Positions 34,124-42,986 are shown, numbered from the stretch's first letter. The stretch is DNA of 64,000 nt from Dethiosulfovibrio russensis (GCF_021568855.1 NZ_JAKGUG010000009.1:37326-101325), one strand, 5' to 3'. Program-made: numbers and translations. The notes: a model not told the origin generated them from the sequence alone.

Positions 34124-34966
34124 CTAAAACCTAGCCACCCTCCTGTGGCAGTAAGGCGCGCTTCCCGTCCTGAGATAGTAATGCTGATGAAGGGGCTCGG
34201 CGGGCCAGAATCTGGCCTCCGGCCGGATCTCCGTTACCGGTTCCAGTCCCTTATCCCTCAGCTCGTCCAGAAGTTCCTCGGCGGCCTTCCTCTGTTCCTC
34301 GTCGACGGCGAAAATCGCCGATCTGTACTGGTCTCCCAGATCGGGTCCCTGACCGCCTTTTTGGGTTGGATCGTGTATCTCCAGAAAATAACGAGTCAGA
34401 TCACGATAGGATATCTTCTCCGGATCGAAAAGCACCTCCACCGTCTCGAGATGGCCGGTCTCTCCAGAACAGACCTGTTCGTAGCTCGGATAGTCGACCG
34501 TCCCTCCACAGTATCCGCAGGTACTGTGGACTACACCGGGCAAATCCTTCATGATGTGCTGAATGCCCCAAAAACAACCTCCTGCGAACAAACCCCTTTT
34601 AAGATCCTCCTTTGGAACAAAGGTCAACGAAAGGGAGTTTACGCAATGTCTGATGTTCTTTACCGTCAATCTCTCGCCCTGAAAGACATGGCCCAGGTGA
34701 CCGGCACAACCAGCGCAGGTTATCTCGGTACGATGTCCGTCCGGATCGGGACGACGGATCACAGCCCCTGGTATCTCGTCGTCGAAAGAAGCCCACCCGC
34801 AAGAACAGGGAAATTTATGTTCCGAAAGATACAGAGGCCTACCGCAACGTCTACACAGATAGACACCTCTGTCGAAAAACTCACAATACCTACCGCTGAA
34901 GGGCGGCTCCGTACCGCGATTTACCACTACCTTTTGTTCCTCCGGCGTCAGTTCTCTATATCCCAC
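34124..34966 (-). CDS. msrBA: Methionine sulfoxide reductase, MsrB-MsrA fusion
   Basis: 280 residues. MsrB is N-terminal (1-120): zinc Cys at 38, 41, 84 and 87 and catalytic Cys108 in RHCVNSLSL. MsrA follows (125-280) with GGCFWG, catalytic Cys131, and GYCGGTVDYPSYEQVCSG. It repairs both R and S sulfoxides of methionine. The B-A order is the less common one; the well known fusion PilB has A before B. No signal peptide. Next to cupin and thioesterase genes on the same strand. Confidence 0.94.
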   Translation of the reverse strand: MGYRELTPEEQKVVVNRGTEPPFSGRYCEFFDRGVYLCRRCGRPLYLSEHKFPCSCGWASFDDEIPGAVIRRPDPDGHRTEITCAGCAGHLGHVFQGERLTVKNIRHCVNSLSLTFVPKEDLKRGLFAGGCFWGIQHIMKDLPGVVHSTCGYCGGTVDYPSYEQVCSGETGHLETVEVLFDPEKISYRDLTRYFLEIHDPTQKGGQGPDLGDQYRSAIFAVDEEQRKAAEELLDELRDKGLEPVTEIRPEARFWPAEPLHQHYYLRTGSAPYCHRRVARF

Positions 34967-35091
34967 CGTAAAGACCTCCTTTCCGGTTCTTTTATCATGA
35001 TATCACGATAGGAAAAAGATGGTAGACGGTATCACGAGGAAGAGAGGATCTCGCCGTGTTACACTGGGAGATAGGAGGGAGACGATAGCCT

Positions 35092-36438
35092 ATGGCAGGA
35101 TACAGAACGAGGGTGGACCCCAGAAGGATAAGACGACTTCGGAAAGGTAGCCCTGGAGAGGGGCCGGTGGTCTATTGGATGAGCAGGGACCAGAGGGTTC
35201 GAGACAACTGGGCTCTTCTATACGCCCAGGACGTGGCTCTGGCCGCGAATCGCCCCCTGGAGGTCGTGTTTTGTCTATCCCGAGATTTCATGGGAGCCCC
35301 TATGAGACACTACGACTTCATGTTACGAGGACTGACGGAAACCGCCGCAGAACTGTCGAAACTGAACGTCTCCTTCAGAATCCCCCTAGGGAAGCCTGAG
35401 GAAAAACTGCCGCTATATGCGAAAGAGAGAGATCCCGCCGTCCTGGTGACCGACTTTTCACCTCTTCGACACCAAAAAGGCTGGATCGAATCGGTCTACG
35501 AAAGCTTATCCTGTCCCATCGACCAGGTGGACGGCCATAACGTCGTACCGGCCTGGGAGACATCGGACAAAAGAGAGTACGCCGCCAGGACGATAAGACC
35601 TAAGCTACACAGAAAATTCCAGGAGTTTCTCACTCCCTTTCCGGAGATGAAGAGACATCCTTACGGAGATCGAGAGACCGACAGGGTCCCCTCTACAGAA
35701 GAGCTTAGGCTGGACGGCTCGGTCCTTCCCGTAGAGGGCGAGAGTCCGGGATCAGCGGCAGGAGAGCTGCGACTCAGATCCTTTATAGCCCGAGGGCTTT
35801 CCGGCTACGACAGGGACAGAAACGATCCCAACCTCGACGGAACCTCGGGACTGTCCCCCTACATCCACTTCGGACAGATCTCGGCTCAGACCGTCGTCAG
35901 GGAGGCGTTCCTGGCCGACCTTCCCGGAAGCGACGCATTCGTAGAGGAGGCCATGGTCAGGAGGGAGCTGGCGGAGAATTTCTGTCTCTACGAACCACTG
36001 TACGACAGATACAAAGCCCTGCCTGAATGGGGCAGGAAGGCGTTGGACAACCACAGATCGGACGAAAGGCCCTGGCTATACGGGCTCTCCGAGCTCGAGG
36101 AGGCAGGCACTCACGACGAGCTGTGGAACGCCGCTCAGTTATCGCTGCTGAGAAAGGGAAGGATACACGGATATCTGAGAATGTACTGGGGAAAGATGTT
36201 GCTGTTGTGGTCTCCATCGCCGGAGGAGGCTTTTTTGAGAGCACTGTATCTGAACGACAGATACGCCCTGGACGGTCGAGATCCAAACGGCTACACCGGA
36301 GTGGCCTGGTGTATAGGTGGACTACACGATAGACCCTGGCCTAAAAGACCGGTATTCGGCTCCGTCAGATCCATGGCTCTATCCGGCTGCGCTAGAAAGT
36401 TCGACGTCAAGAGATATATCGAATTGTTCGTGCCGTGA
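35092..36438 (+). CDS. phr: Class II deoxyribodipyrimidine photolyase
   Basis: 448 residues, class II photolyase type. VVYWMSRDQRVRDNWALLYAQ near residues 24-45 and FLSRDF-like VFCLSRDFMGAP, with VTDFSPLRHQKGW, are class II signatures; the C-terminal FAD-binding part has SPYIHFGQISAQTVV, VRRELAENFCLYEP and RMYWGKMLLLWS. It repairs UV-induced pyrimidine dimers using blue light. The gene is divergent from msrBA and convergent with the GAF-protein gene. No signs of disruption. Confidence 0.92.
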   Translation: MAGYRTRVDPRRIRRLRKGSPGEGPVVYWMSRDQRVRDNWALLYAQDVALAANRPLEVVFCLSRDFMGAPMRHYDFMLRGLTETAAELSKLNVSFRIPLGKPEEKLPLYAKERDPAVLVTDFSPLRHQKGWIESVYESLSCPIDQVDGHNVVPAWETSDKREYAARTIRPKLHRKFQEFLTPFPEMKRHPYGDRETDRVPSTEELRLDGSVLPVEGESPGSAAGELRLRSFIARGLSGYDRDRNDPNLDGTSGLSPYIHFGQISAQTVVREAFLADLPGSDAFVEEAMVRRELAENFCLYEPLYDRYKALPEWGRKALDNHRSDERPWLYGLSELEEAGTHDELWNAAQLSLLRKGRIHGYLRMYWGKMLLLWSPSPEEAFLRALYLNDRYALDGRDPNGYTGVAWCIGGLHDRPWPKRPVFGSVRSMALSGCARKFDVKRYIELFVP

Positions 36439-36463
36439 GGGACTACATGCTCACAGCACGAAC
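36426..36463. terminator. Stem-loop between convergent phr and GAF-protein genes
   Basis: 14-bp arms GTTCGTGCCGTGAG and CTCACAGCACGAAC around a 10-nt loop; one pair is G-U on the minus-strand RNA and a mismatch on the plus-strand RNA. It covers both stop codons. No U-run follows, so it is only a probable terminator. Confidence 0.45.
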
Positions 36464-38514
36464 GGAGCCCACCCGTCGGAAGGGGGGAAAAGCTGCCGGA
36501 TCTCCCCTTCCCAGGAAAAGGGGAGAACCGCTATCGTCCGGCTACGATCATTCACTACCCTGAAGCAGCACCTTTCCTGCTCCTCCGATAGAGAGATAGT
36601 TCCATGGATCACAGAGGGCTCGAAGCCATCTAGAGCCAGTTCCTCCGCAAAATCCTTGACGAGGTGCTCCACCATTCTGCCCACATCCATGACTTTATCA
36701 CGGTGACAACTTCTCATCGCCTCCAGCCTGGGAGCCAGAAAAGCCCCCACCAAGGACATCAGCTCCAGGCGATCGTCCCCTATCGACCTCGGATCCTCCA
36801 CCGTCAGCTTCAGGGCTCCGTGCAACGTTCCACCAGACCTAAGAGGAACCCATACGGACCTATCGGAAAAAATCACCGATTCGTCCGGACGAATTCTATC
36901 CGATATCTCGGCCAAACCCTCGACACCACATACCAGATCGGCTTTTTCGACATCCAGAGCCAAAGGAAGGGTGGCACGCAGCGACTCCTTCAGTACATCG
37001 ACCGAACGGATCTGTTGTATCTCTCCAGCCAGATCTCTCAGAAAATCTCTGGCTCGAATCTGTCTGTCCAGCAGGTCCCTCTGCATGGATACCTCTCCAA
37101 ATAGGCGGCATCTACGGATAGCCACGGCACAGCTGGCGGCCAGGGTCTCAAGCCCGTCCATATCTCCGTACCTGCTTCCGGTTACGGAGGAGGAGACGGC
37201 GATAAAACCGACAAAGGTCTTCCAATATCTCAGGGGAAAAACCAGCTCCATCGCCCCCTGGTCGGAATATAGTTCGTCGTCGAAGTACAGATCGTGATCC
37301 CGAAGGATCCCGACCGCCTCGTCCACAGATAACACACCGTGGAGGGGCTCCAGTATCAAAGGCTCTTCACGATAAGCCAGAATGTGTCTGGCCATCTTTA
37401 CCACACCGTCCGACCTGTCTCCCCATTTTATATACCCCGGAACGGATTTATCGTACACGACCACGAAACAACGGGAACTCTGGGTCATTTCTCCGAATAT
37501 ATCAAGGACCCTGGATAGGAGTTCATCCTCCCTGTCGTTTTCCATAAGGGAAAGTATGGCCCGGTGGAGTCCTCTCAGGGCGAACTCCCTTCGGGAGAGT
37601 TCCTTTACACGAGAGGCCCCCTCCTCTCTGAGGCGGCTCATTGCCATGGCCTTAACTGTAACCCCACCGATGAGTTCGAGGACATCGGAGACCTCGCCGG
37701 AACGAAGGCTACCCCATTTTATGAGATAGAAATAACGGTCTGATCCGGAGATAACCGGAAGCACCACGGAATAAAGTTCTCCAAGACGGTCGAGATTATC
37801 CGACCCCACGGCAAAGCGATGAAGCTCGTCCATCGGCACAGGAACGGGAGAAAGATACTCTTTAGAGAAAATGCCTCCTCTGTCCGATAACGTGCACTCG
37901 TCTCCAGCCAGATGGCTAAGGGATTTTCCATCATCCTGCAACAGGGAAATCCTCTCGGGGCAGAAACTCTCCCTCATTACATCCACCAGAAAAGTGGCGA
38001 GAAACTCAGGAGGGAATGGTTCGAAGATGGACGGCAGGGCGCTTTTGACCGCGTAAAGGAGATAGGACAGGGAGGCCATATTCTTCTCTATGCCTTCGAT
38101 GGAACGATGTCTGTCCCATATACGCACCAAACCGTCGGCTCCCTCGAGAAGCCGGATAGTCTCTTCGTCCGGATCTTCCGGCAACATGACGGCTACTACC
38201 CAAGGGGAACCTCCTAGAAGCGCTATATGGCTCCAATCCTCCTCCAAGTCCGAATCCATGGCTCCATCGATCTCCAGAACCGTTACCCCCTGGTCGGACT
38301 TTTGGGCCAAAAGCCTTCGGATATGATCCATCCCTCCATGCAGTATGGCCCCACTGGAGGCGATGCCAACCCCGTCCACGAAGGAGAGATCGTCACCGTC
38401 GGGCTGAAGAATCGCCATACGTCCGACTCTCTCTCCAAGAAACTTCACTAAAAGCTCCAACACACCTCCCCCAAGGAGAAAGGTGGCCTGTTCGTAAAGA
38501 GAACAAAGTGTCAT
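36451..38514 (-). CDS. Large GAF-type sensor protein without recognised output domain
   Basis: 687 residues from the ATG at 38514 (GAGGAG 8 bp upstream). No membrane segment. The middle (about 320-480) looks like a GAF domain: LHRAILSLMENDREDELLSRVLDIFGEMTQ, SRCFVVVYD, LVFPLRYWKTFVGFIAVSS, TLAASCAVAIRRCRLFGEV; a second GAF-like stretch may lie at 490-620. The first 300 residues are less clear and may hold another. No HATPase, GGDEF, EAL, HD-GYP or DNA-binding motif is visible. It starts 4 bp after the FapA-like gene, so the two are an operon. Possibly a partner of a signalling system encoded elsewhere. Confidence 0.7.
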   Translation of the reverse strand: MTLCSLYEQATFLLGGGVLELLVKFLGERVGRMAILQPDGDDLSFVDGVGIASSGAILHGGMDHIRRLLAQKSDQGVTVLEIDGAMDSDLEEDWSHIALLGGSPWVVAVMLPEDPDEETIRLLEGADGLVRIWDRHRSIEGIEKNMASLSYLLYAVKSALPSIFEPFPPEFLATFLVDVMRESFCPERISLLQDDGKSLSHLAGDECTLSDRGGIFSKEYLSPVPVPMDELHRFAVGSDNLDRLGELYSVVLPVISGSDRYFYLIKWGSLRSGEVSDVLELIGGVTVKAMAMSRLREEGASRVKELSRREFALRGLHRAILSLMENDREDELLSRVLDIFGEMTQSSRCFVVVYDKSVPGYIKWGDRSDGVVKMARHILAYREEPLILEPLHGVLSVDEAVGILRDHDLYFDDELYSDQGAMELVFPLRYWKTFVGFIAVSSSVTGSRYGDMDGLETLAASCAVAIRRCRLFGEVSMQRDLLDRQIRARDFLRDLAGEIQQIRSVDVLKESLRATLPLALDVEKADLVCGVEGLAEISDRIRPDESVIFSDRSVWVPLRSGGTLHGALKLTVEDPRSIGDDRLELMSLVGAFLAPRLEAMRSCHRDKVMDVGRMVEHLVKDFAEELALDGFEPSVIHGTISLSEEQERCCFRVVNDRSRTIAVLPFSWEGEIRQLFPPSDGWAPFVL

Positions 38515-38518
38515 CGAT

Positions 38519-40090
38519 TCAACTCCTCGAGACAACCCGAACCTCATTAGAGTCGGGGTCGTAATACATGGTCATCCACCTAGCGCCGTTCTCTACCCTG
38601 CACGGTACGTTCTTCAATCTCACGGAAACATCCCCCGTTGCGTTTCCTATCAGGCTGAAGGTGGCGTCGCCCTTTAGATTCATGAGAGTCTCTTTGAAAG
38701 CGTGAAGCTTGTTAGTTCGAAGAGACTGAGTTTCCTCCAAATCAATGAACTTCGATAGATGAGTCTTCGCCTTCCTATAGAGCCCCTTCTGAGATAAAGT
38801 CCTTATCATGCTAGACAGGGCTATCATCTCATCCTTTGCCTCTGCACTCTCGTCCTGGAGCTTTCTATATTGATCGAACAGGGTAACTCTGGACATACCG
38901 CTTATGGATATGGCCGTGTCGTCTTTTTTAAAGACCTTCACTGACCTGACGTTCACGTAGGCCGCGGCCTCTATCCTGGAGGCCATCACGACTCCGTTTC
39001 GACCCTCCACGAAAACTCCGCTCTTGGCAAAGATTTTGGACCGGAGAATGTATTCGTTGACCTTCAGCTGAGAACAGTGGACCTCTGCCTCCTGAACGAA
39101 CTTAGCCCACACATTTCCATCTGCCTTTACCGCTCCGTAGCCCTTACCGGCTATGCCGTAAAGGACGGAGACCGAGCCTCCGCTTTTTACCGAAGCCCTT
39201 TCCACACACCCCTGTATCTCCACATCTCCCCCCGCTCTGAGGTTGTAACCGTCCTGAACGTCTCCCTTGACCAATACGGGACCATCGTAATCGACGTTCC
39301 CCGTATCCGGCCCAAGGTTACCGGATATGACGAGTAAGGGCTCTATCGACATTCTGTCGCCCTTCCATATCACCTGACCGTCCACCGACGCTACGAGGGA
39401 GTTACCGTCCATCTCGATTCCCTTCCCGAAGGAAATTCGAACACCCTTGACCTTTTTACCCGGAATGGGCTCGCCTGTGACGGTAATCCCCTCCTCCGAG
39501 GGAATAGGATCATGACGAACCGCCAACACATCTCCTTTATGGGCCTGAACGACCAGATCTAGAGAGTAGAAATCCACCTGACCGGAATCATCCGTTCGAG
39601 GCGCCCCAGAGGGCCTTTCCTTCATGTACTCTATCCAGCCGTCCTTCCCGTGAGACGGCGGGGTTCCAAGAGCTATCAAGGCATCCGAGACCGCGTCTCC
39701 CTCTGAACTCATCGAAACCAACCTCTTCATCTCTTCGAGATCGATTCCATGGACGACCCCCTTGGATGCCAACAGGGATTCCAACATCTCGAGATCGTCG
39801 AAACCGGGCGGCAAGGAGACAAGACAACGGGCTCCTCCGTCCATTATCCTGATGCTTGGTCCGGATATATCTTCCAAATCTTTGACACGGCCGATCTCGC
39901 CCGAACCTCCTGACATCGCTATCTCTCGAACACGATCTAGATCCACATCCTTGGGATCTACGTATTTATTGAGGGTTCCCAAGAGTTCCAGCACCGCAAC
40001 AGGGGGGCTGTAGACCTCCATGGAAAGAATTGCTCCACGCCTGGACAGCGAGAAGACTTCCGATCTTTCCAAAACGAGACACTCATCCAT
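38519..40090 (-). CDS. FapA/DUF342 family protein
   Basis: 523 residues. The central DUF342 block includes GEPIPGKKVKGVRISFGKG and then a right-handed beta-helix-like series, GPVLVKGDVQDGYNLRAGGDVEIQG, VERASVKSGGSVSVLYGIAG, characteristic of FapA (flagellar assembly protein A). A coiled coil follows (about 400-440: LFDQYRKLQDESAEAKDEMIAL). FapA-like proteins are widespread and often tied to flagella, chemotaxis or regulation; no flagellar gene is next to it. ATG preceded by GGAGGGA. First gene of an operon with the GAF protein; a perfect palindrome lies in its leader. Confidence 0.85.
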   Translation of the reverse strand: MDECLVLERSEVFSLSRRGAILSMEVYSPPVAVLELLGTLNKYVDPKDVDLDRVREIAMSGGSGEIGRVKDLEDISGPSIRIMDGGARCLVSLPPGFDDLEMLESLLASKGVVHGIDLEEMKRLVSMSSEGDAVSDALIALGTPPSHGKDGWIEYMKERPSGAPRTDDSGQVDFYSLDLVVQAHKGDVLAVRHDPIPSEEGITVTGEPIPGKKVKGVRISFGKGIEMDGNSLVASVDGQVIWKGDRMSIEPLLVISGNLGPDTGNVDYDGPVLVKGDVQDGYNLRAGGDVEIQGCVERASVKSGGSVSVLYGIAGKGYGAVKADGNVWAKFVQEAEVHCSQLKVNEYILRSKIFAKSGVFVEGRNGVVMASRIEAAAYVNVRSVKVFKKDDTAISISGMSRVTLFDQYRKLQDESAEAKDEMIALSSMIRTLSQKGLYRKAKTHLSKFIDLEETQSLRTNKLHAFKETLMNLKGDATFSLIGNATGDVSVRLKNVPCRVENGARWMTMYYDPDSNEVRVVSRS

Positions 40091-40120
40091 GACAGTCCCT
40101 CCAGTGTTTTAAAGCTCCTA

Positions 40121-40134
40121 CTCGTTATAACGAG
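40121..40134. promoter_or_regulatory. Perfect palindrome in the fapA-like leader
   Basis: CTCGTTATAACGAG, 14 bp, between the candidate promoter (40152-40181) and the start codon; possible operator. Confidence 0.35.
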
Positions 40135-40151
40135 AAGGGCCTTACAGCATA

Positions 40152-40181
40152 GTTATAATAGTCCGAAAAAGATCCATTCAA
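40152..40181 (-). promoter_or_regulatory. Candidate promoter of the fapA-like operon
   Basis: Minus strand TTGAAT, 18-bp spacer, TATAAC, 62 bp upstream of the start codon. Confidence 0.45.
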
Positions 40182-40223
40182 TACTACCATAAAGATTGCT
40201 TTCTCAAGGGAAATAGACATGGA

Positions 40224-40268
40224 AAAAGGGCTTGAAGGCCCCAGTTTAACTGAGCCTCAAGCCCTAAA
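40224..40268 (-). terminator. Terminator of the aspartate racemase gene
   Basis: Minus strand AGGGCTTGAGGC paired with GCCTTCAAGCCCT (small bulge) followed by TTTTT, directly after the stop codon. Confidence 0.85.
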
Positions 40269-40270
40269 AG

Positions 40271-40975
40271 TCAGATATAAAGGCTATCTATACATTTTTT
40301 AGCCAAAGCCATCAGGCTGGATATCATGCCATCTTCGGAGAGACCTGAAGCGCTATAGGCCAAAGGAAGTTCCGTACAGGCAGCCACCATCGGCAGATCA
40401 TCTATGGAACGAAGTTCTTCCACTACCGATGAGATCATCTCGCCGGAAAGAGGCAGATCTCCGGCTTTAACCGAATGAACACTCCTCATGATATCGGTCG
40501 ACACCTCTTCAGGAGGCAGCAACAGTCTATAACCTATTTTATGCGCCTCTTTTTGATATAGACCGCTTTTCAGTGTTCCTTCTGTCGAGAGAAGCCAAGC
40601 CCCGGAGGGGCTGTTTAGAACGGCAAGCTCCAAGGTAGCCTCCACTATATGAATCAGAGGGACAGACAGTTCATCTCTAAATCCGTCTATGAAGAAATGA
40701 GCTGTATTGCAAGGCACGGCCAACAGATCGGCTCCCCAATCGATCAGGGTCTCCAGCCCATCTCTAAGATCTGCCTCGGGACTCCTCCCTTTACCGATGA
40801 TAGCGGAACTACGGTCGGGAATCTGAGGATTTGAGTATAAGAATACCTTTGGATGCTCCTGATCGCATTCAGCGGGAGCCAGGTCGGTCATCAACCTCAT
40901 GAACTCGGCGGAAGCAGCCGGCCCCATGCCTCCCAAAACCCCTAGAACCATCTCGGGAATCTTAGCTTTTTCCAT
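40271..40975 (-). CDS. Aspartate/glutamate racemase family protein
   Basis: 234 residues, usual length. GVLGGMGPAASAEFMRLM at the front is the aspartate racemase signature; the two catalytic Cys are Cys89 in VPCNTAH and Cys200 in AACTELPL. It would interconvert L- and D-aspartate, or a related amino acid, without PLP. It has a TATAAT -10 hexamer at 41022-41027 and its own terminator, so it is monocistronic. In a peptide-degrading anaerobe it may serve cell-wall D-amino acids or catabolism (inference). Confidence 0.9.
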   Translation of the reverse strand: MEKAKIPEMVLGVLGGMGPAASAEFMRLMTDLAPAECDQEHPKVFLYSNPQIPDRSSAIIGKGRSPEADLRDGLETLIDWGADLLAVPCNTAHFFIDGFRDELSVPLIHIVEATLELAVLNSPSGAWLLSTEGTLKSGLYQKEAHKIGYRLLLPPEEVSTDIMRSVHSVKAGDLPLSGEMISSVVEELRSIDDLPMVAACTELPLAYSASGLSEDGMISSLMALAKKCIDSLYI

Positions 40976-41045
40976 CTCGGGAAACCTCCAGACAAATCAG
41001 ACTGTGTAAAACCCGAGATCTATTATACGCCTACGAGAAAAACAA

Positions 41046-41077
41046 AAAATGACCCCTGACGAATCAAGGGTCATTCT
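41046..41077 (-). terminator. Terminator of the six-tRNA cluster
   Basis: Minus strand AATGACCC...GGGTCATT stem, followed by six T, 9 bp after the last tRNA. Confidence 0.85.
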
Positions 41078-41085
41078 ATGATTTC

Positions 41086-41161
41086 TGGCTCCCCGGGCAG
41101 GACTCGAACCTGCGACCTAGTGGTTAACAGCCACCCGCTCTGCCAGCTGAGCTACCGAGGA
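41086..41161 (-). tRNA. tRNA-Asn (GTT), second copy
   Basis: 76 nt with encoded CCA, identical to 27464-27539. Last gene of the cluster Val-Asp-Phe-Gly-Cys-Asn. Confidence 0.98.
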
Positions 41162-41167
41162 ATAAAG

Positions 41168-41241
41168 TGGAGGCGGCACCCGGATTCGAACCGGGGATAA
41201 AGGATTTGCAGTCCTCTGCCTTACCACTTGGCTATGCCGCC
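41168..41241 (-). tRNA. tRNA-Cys (GCA)
   Basis: 74 nt with CCA. Acceptor GGCGGCA/TGCCGCC, anticodon loop CTGCAAA, T-arm GTTCGAATC. Confidence 0.98.
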
Positions 41242-41245
41242 TTCA

Positions 41246-41320
41246 TGGAGCGGAAGACGGGATTTGAACCCGCGACCCCAACCTTGGCAAGGTTGTGCTC
41301 TACCCCTGAGCTACTTCCGC
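41246..41320 (-). tRNA. tRNA-Gly (GCC)
   Basis: 75 nt with CCA. Acceptor GCGGAAG/CTTCCGC, anticodon loop TTGCCAA. Confidence 0.98.
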
Positions 41321-41331
41321 ACAAATACAGA

Positions 41332-41407
<76 letters not shown>

Positions 41408-41414
41408 ACTAAAA

Positions 41415-41491
41415 TGGCGGGGCCGACGAGACTTGAACTCGCGACCTCCGGCGTGACAGGCCGGCACTCTAACCAACTGAGCTACGACCCC
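41415..41491 (-). tRNA. tRNA-Asp (GTC)
   Basis: 77 nt with CCA. Acceptor GGGGTCG/CGGCCCC, discriminator G, anticodon loop CTGTCAC. Confidence 0.98.
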
Positions 41492-41510
41492 GCATGGTCG
41501 TGAAAAAAAA

Positions 41511-41585
41511 TGGTGGGCGGTACAGGGTTCGAACCTGTGACCCTCTGCGTGTAAGGCAGATGCTCTTCCGCTGAGCTAACCGCCC
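41511..41585 (-). tRNA. tRNA-Val (TAC)
   Basis: 75 nt with CCA. Acceptor GGGCGGT/ACCGCCC, anticodon loop CTTACAC. First tRNA of the cluster. Confidence 0.98.
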
Positions 41586-41614
41586 AACGGCCTCAGCGAA
41601 CCAACGCAAGAGGT

Positions 41615-41643
41615 AGTATATATTGGGAAGCCGATATTGTCAA
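41615..41643 (-). promoter_or_regulatory. Promoter of the six-tRNA cluster
   Basis: Minus strand TTGACA, 17-bp spacer, TATACT. The -35 overlaps the stop codon of the upstream amidohydrolase gene. Confidence 0.85.
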
Positions 41644-42482
41644 CAGACTCGATCCAAAAAGGACAACGCGTTTTTCGACCGCACCATATCCAGCCTTTCC
41701 TCGGATAATCCGGTTTTTGAGAGCAGTGCATCGTATCTGGGATAGGACAATATAGGCCAATCGGAACCATAGAGTATTTTATGTCCCACCCCGGCAGCGA
41801 AAGCAGCGGGAAGAATTTTTTCATCGTACAACCAAGGCCAGGCAGCAGTATCGTATCTGGCGTTTTTCAACGCTTCCTTCATCTCCGGCATGGACTCATA
41901 GAGCCACAACCCTCCGCCCCAATGGGCGAATATGACCTTGGCTTCCGGATGATTGAGACAAAACTGAGCGGCTTCTTTGGGCCCGACATTTCCCTTGCCG
42001 TCGTAATCGTGACCGACGGGCTCTGCTGTATGTATCGATATAACCATATCCCTTTCGTGGCAGGCTCCTACGAGTCTCCAAGTCTGTCTGACATCGTCCA
42101 GGTCCAACATCTGTCCCTGGGGAAAAAGCTCTCCTACTCCGATCAATCCGGCATCGTGACATCTCTCTATCTCGCTCTCCATCTCCGGATTTAGAGGAGG
42201 TATTACAGCAAACCCCTTCAGGCGATCAGGCCATCGTTTGACCGCTTCGACGATGTAATCGTTGCACAACCTGCATAGCCCCATATCCCTGAAGGCAAAG
42301 CCGAATATCCAGCTTTGGTCCACACCGGTCTCGTCCATCCTGACGATCAGATCGTCCACGGTTCCCCACTTATGAACTTTGTTATTGGTCAGAAGATCGA
42401 AGTGAGGCTCCTTCTCGGATATCCTTTCCTGATCCCTTAAAAGGACTTCGGGGTAAACGTGAACGTGAGCATCCACTACCAT
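41640..42482 (-). CDS. Amidohydrolase family protein (amidohydrolase-2 type)
   Basis: 280 residues, TIM-barrel metal hydrolase. VVDAHVHVYPE at the very start gives the first metal His pair; VISIHTAEPVGHDYD, VIFAHWGGGLWLYESMP and ILYGSDWPILSYPRYDA supply later His and Asp ligands. Family members include decarboxylases and hydrolases of lactones and amides. Substrate not recognisable. It follows the rhodanese gene, separated by a terminator. Confidence 0.87.
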   Translation of the reverse strand: MVVDAHVHVYPEVLLRDQERISEKEPHFDLLTNNKVHKWGTVDDLIVRMDETGVDQSWIFGFAFRDMGLCRLCNDYIVEAVKRWPDRLKGFAVIPPLNPEMESEIERCHDAGLIGVGELFPQGQMLDLDDVRQTWRLVGACHERDMVISIHTAEPVGHDYDGKGNVGPKEAAQFCLNHPEAKVIFAHWGGGLWLYESMPEMKEALKNARYDTAAWPWLYDEKILPAAFAAGVGHKILYGSDWPILSYPRYDALLSKTGLSEERLDMVRSKNALSFLDRVC

Positions 42483-42543
42483 CGGCTCATCTCCTCTCTT
42501 AAAGAAACGATACCATTATAATCTCGTTCCTCGAAGGAGAAAA

Positions 42544-42576
42544 CAAAAAGCCCCGGGGAAAAAACCGGGGCTTTTC
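42544..42576 (-). terminator. Terminator of the rhodanese gene
   Basis: Minus strand GAAAAGCCCCGG, 8-nt loop, CCGGGGCTTTTTG. Confidence 0.88.
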
Positions 42577-42611
42577 TATAAGACCCTCTGCCAGAGGATT
42601 TTAGGCTACAT

Positions 42612-42986
42612 TCAGGAGGAACAGGAAGCGGCAAGGGGCAGATGAGCCTTATCGCAGCTCATACCACCCTTGAGAGAACAACAGTCAAAGCCCAGGAGCT
42701 TCAAAAGAGCGACCGTCTGACCGGCGGTCTGGCCGGTGTAACATACCACGATTATCTTCTCGTCCTTAGGCAGATCGTCCAGATAGTCTCCGACCTCGCC
42801 CCAAGGGATGTTTATCGCTCCGTCTATATGATCCTCGGCGTAATCCTCGGGCTTTCTGATGTCCAAGATATAGAGAGGAGATTTCTTCTCGATCTGCTCC
42901 TGAAGCTGATCGCAACTGATGATATTGTTACACCCCTTCTTCAGGTCGGCCCAGAAAGCGTCAACCGCTGCTCTTATTTCCTGCAT
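42612..42986 (-). CDS. Rhodanese domain protein
   Basis: 124 residues, one rhodanese domain. Active-site Cys82 in IVVCYTGQTAGQT; YILDIRKPEDYAEDHIDGAINIPW is the usual substrate-side motif. The C-terminus has extra Cys (FDCCSLKGGMSC, SCSS). It would carry sulfane sulfur; in a sulfur-reducing anaerobe this could matter for sulfur handling (inference). Own promoter (43040-43068) and terminator. No signal peptide. Confidence 0.9.
   Translation of the reverse strand: MQEIRAAVDAFWADLKKGCNNIISCDQLQEQIEKKSPLYILDIRKPEDYAEDHIDGAINIPWGEVGDYLDDLPKDEKIIVVCYTGQTAGQTVALLKLLGFDCCSLKGGMSCDKAHLPLAASCSS

Noticed and set aside
27464..41161. Identical tRNA-Asn copies as possible integration site duplication
   Set aside because: Both copies are complete, with their own contexts, and the 13.6 kb between them holds ordinary core-type genes and no mobility gene.
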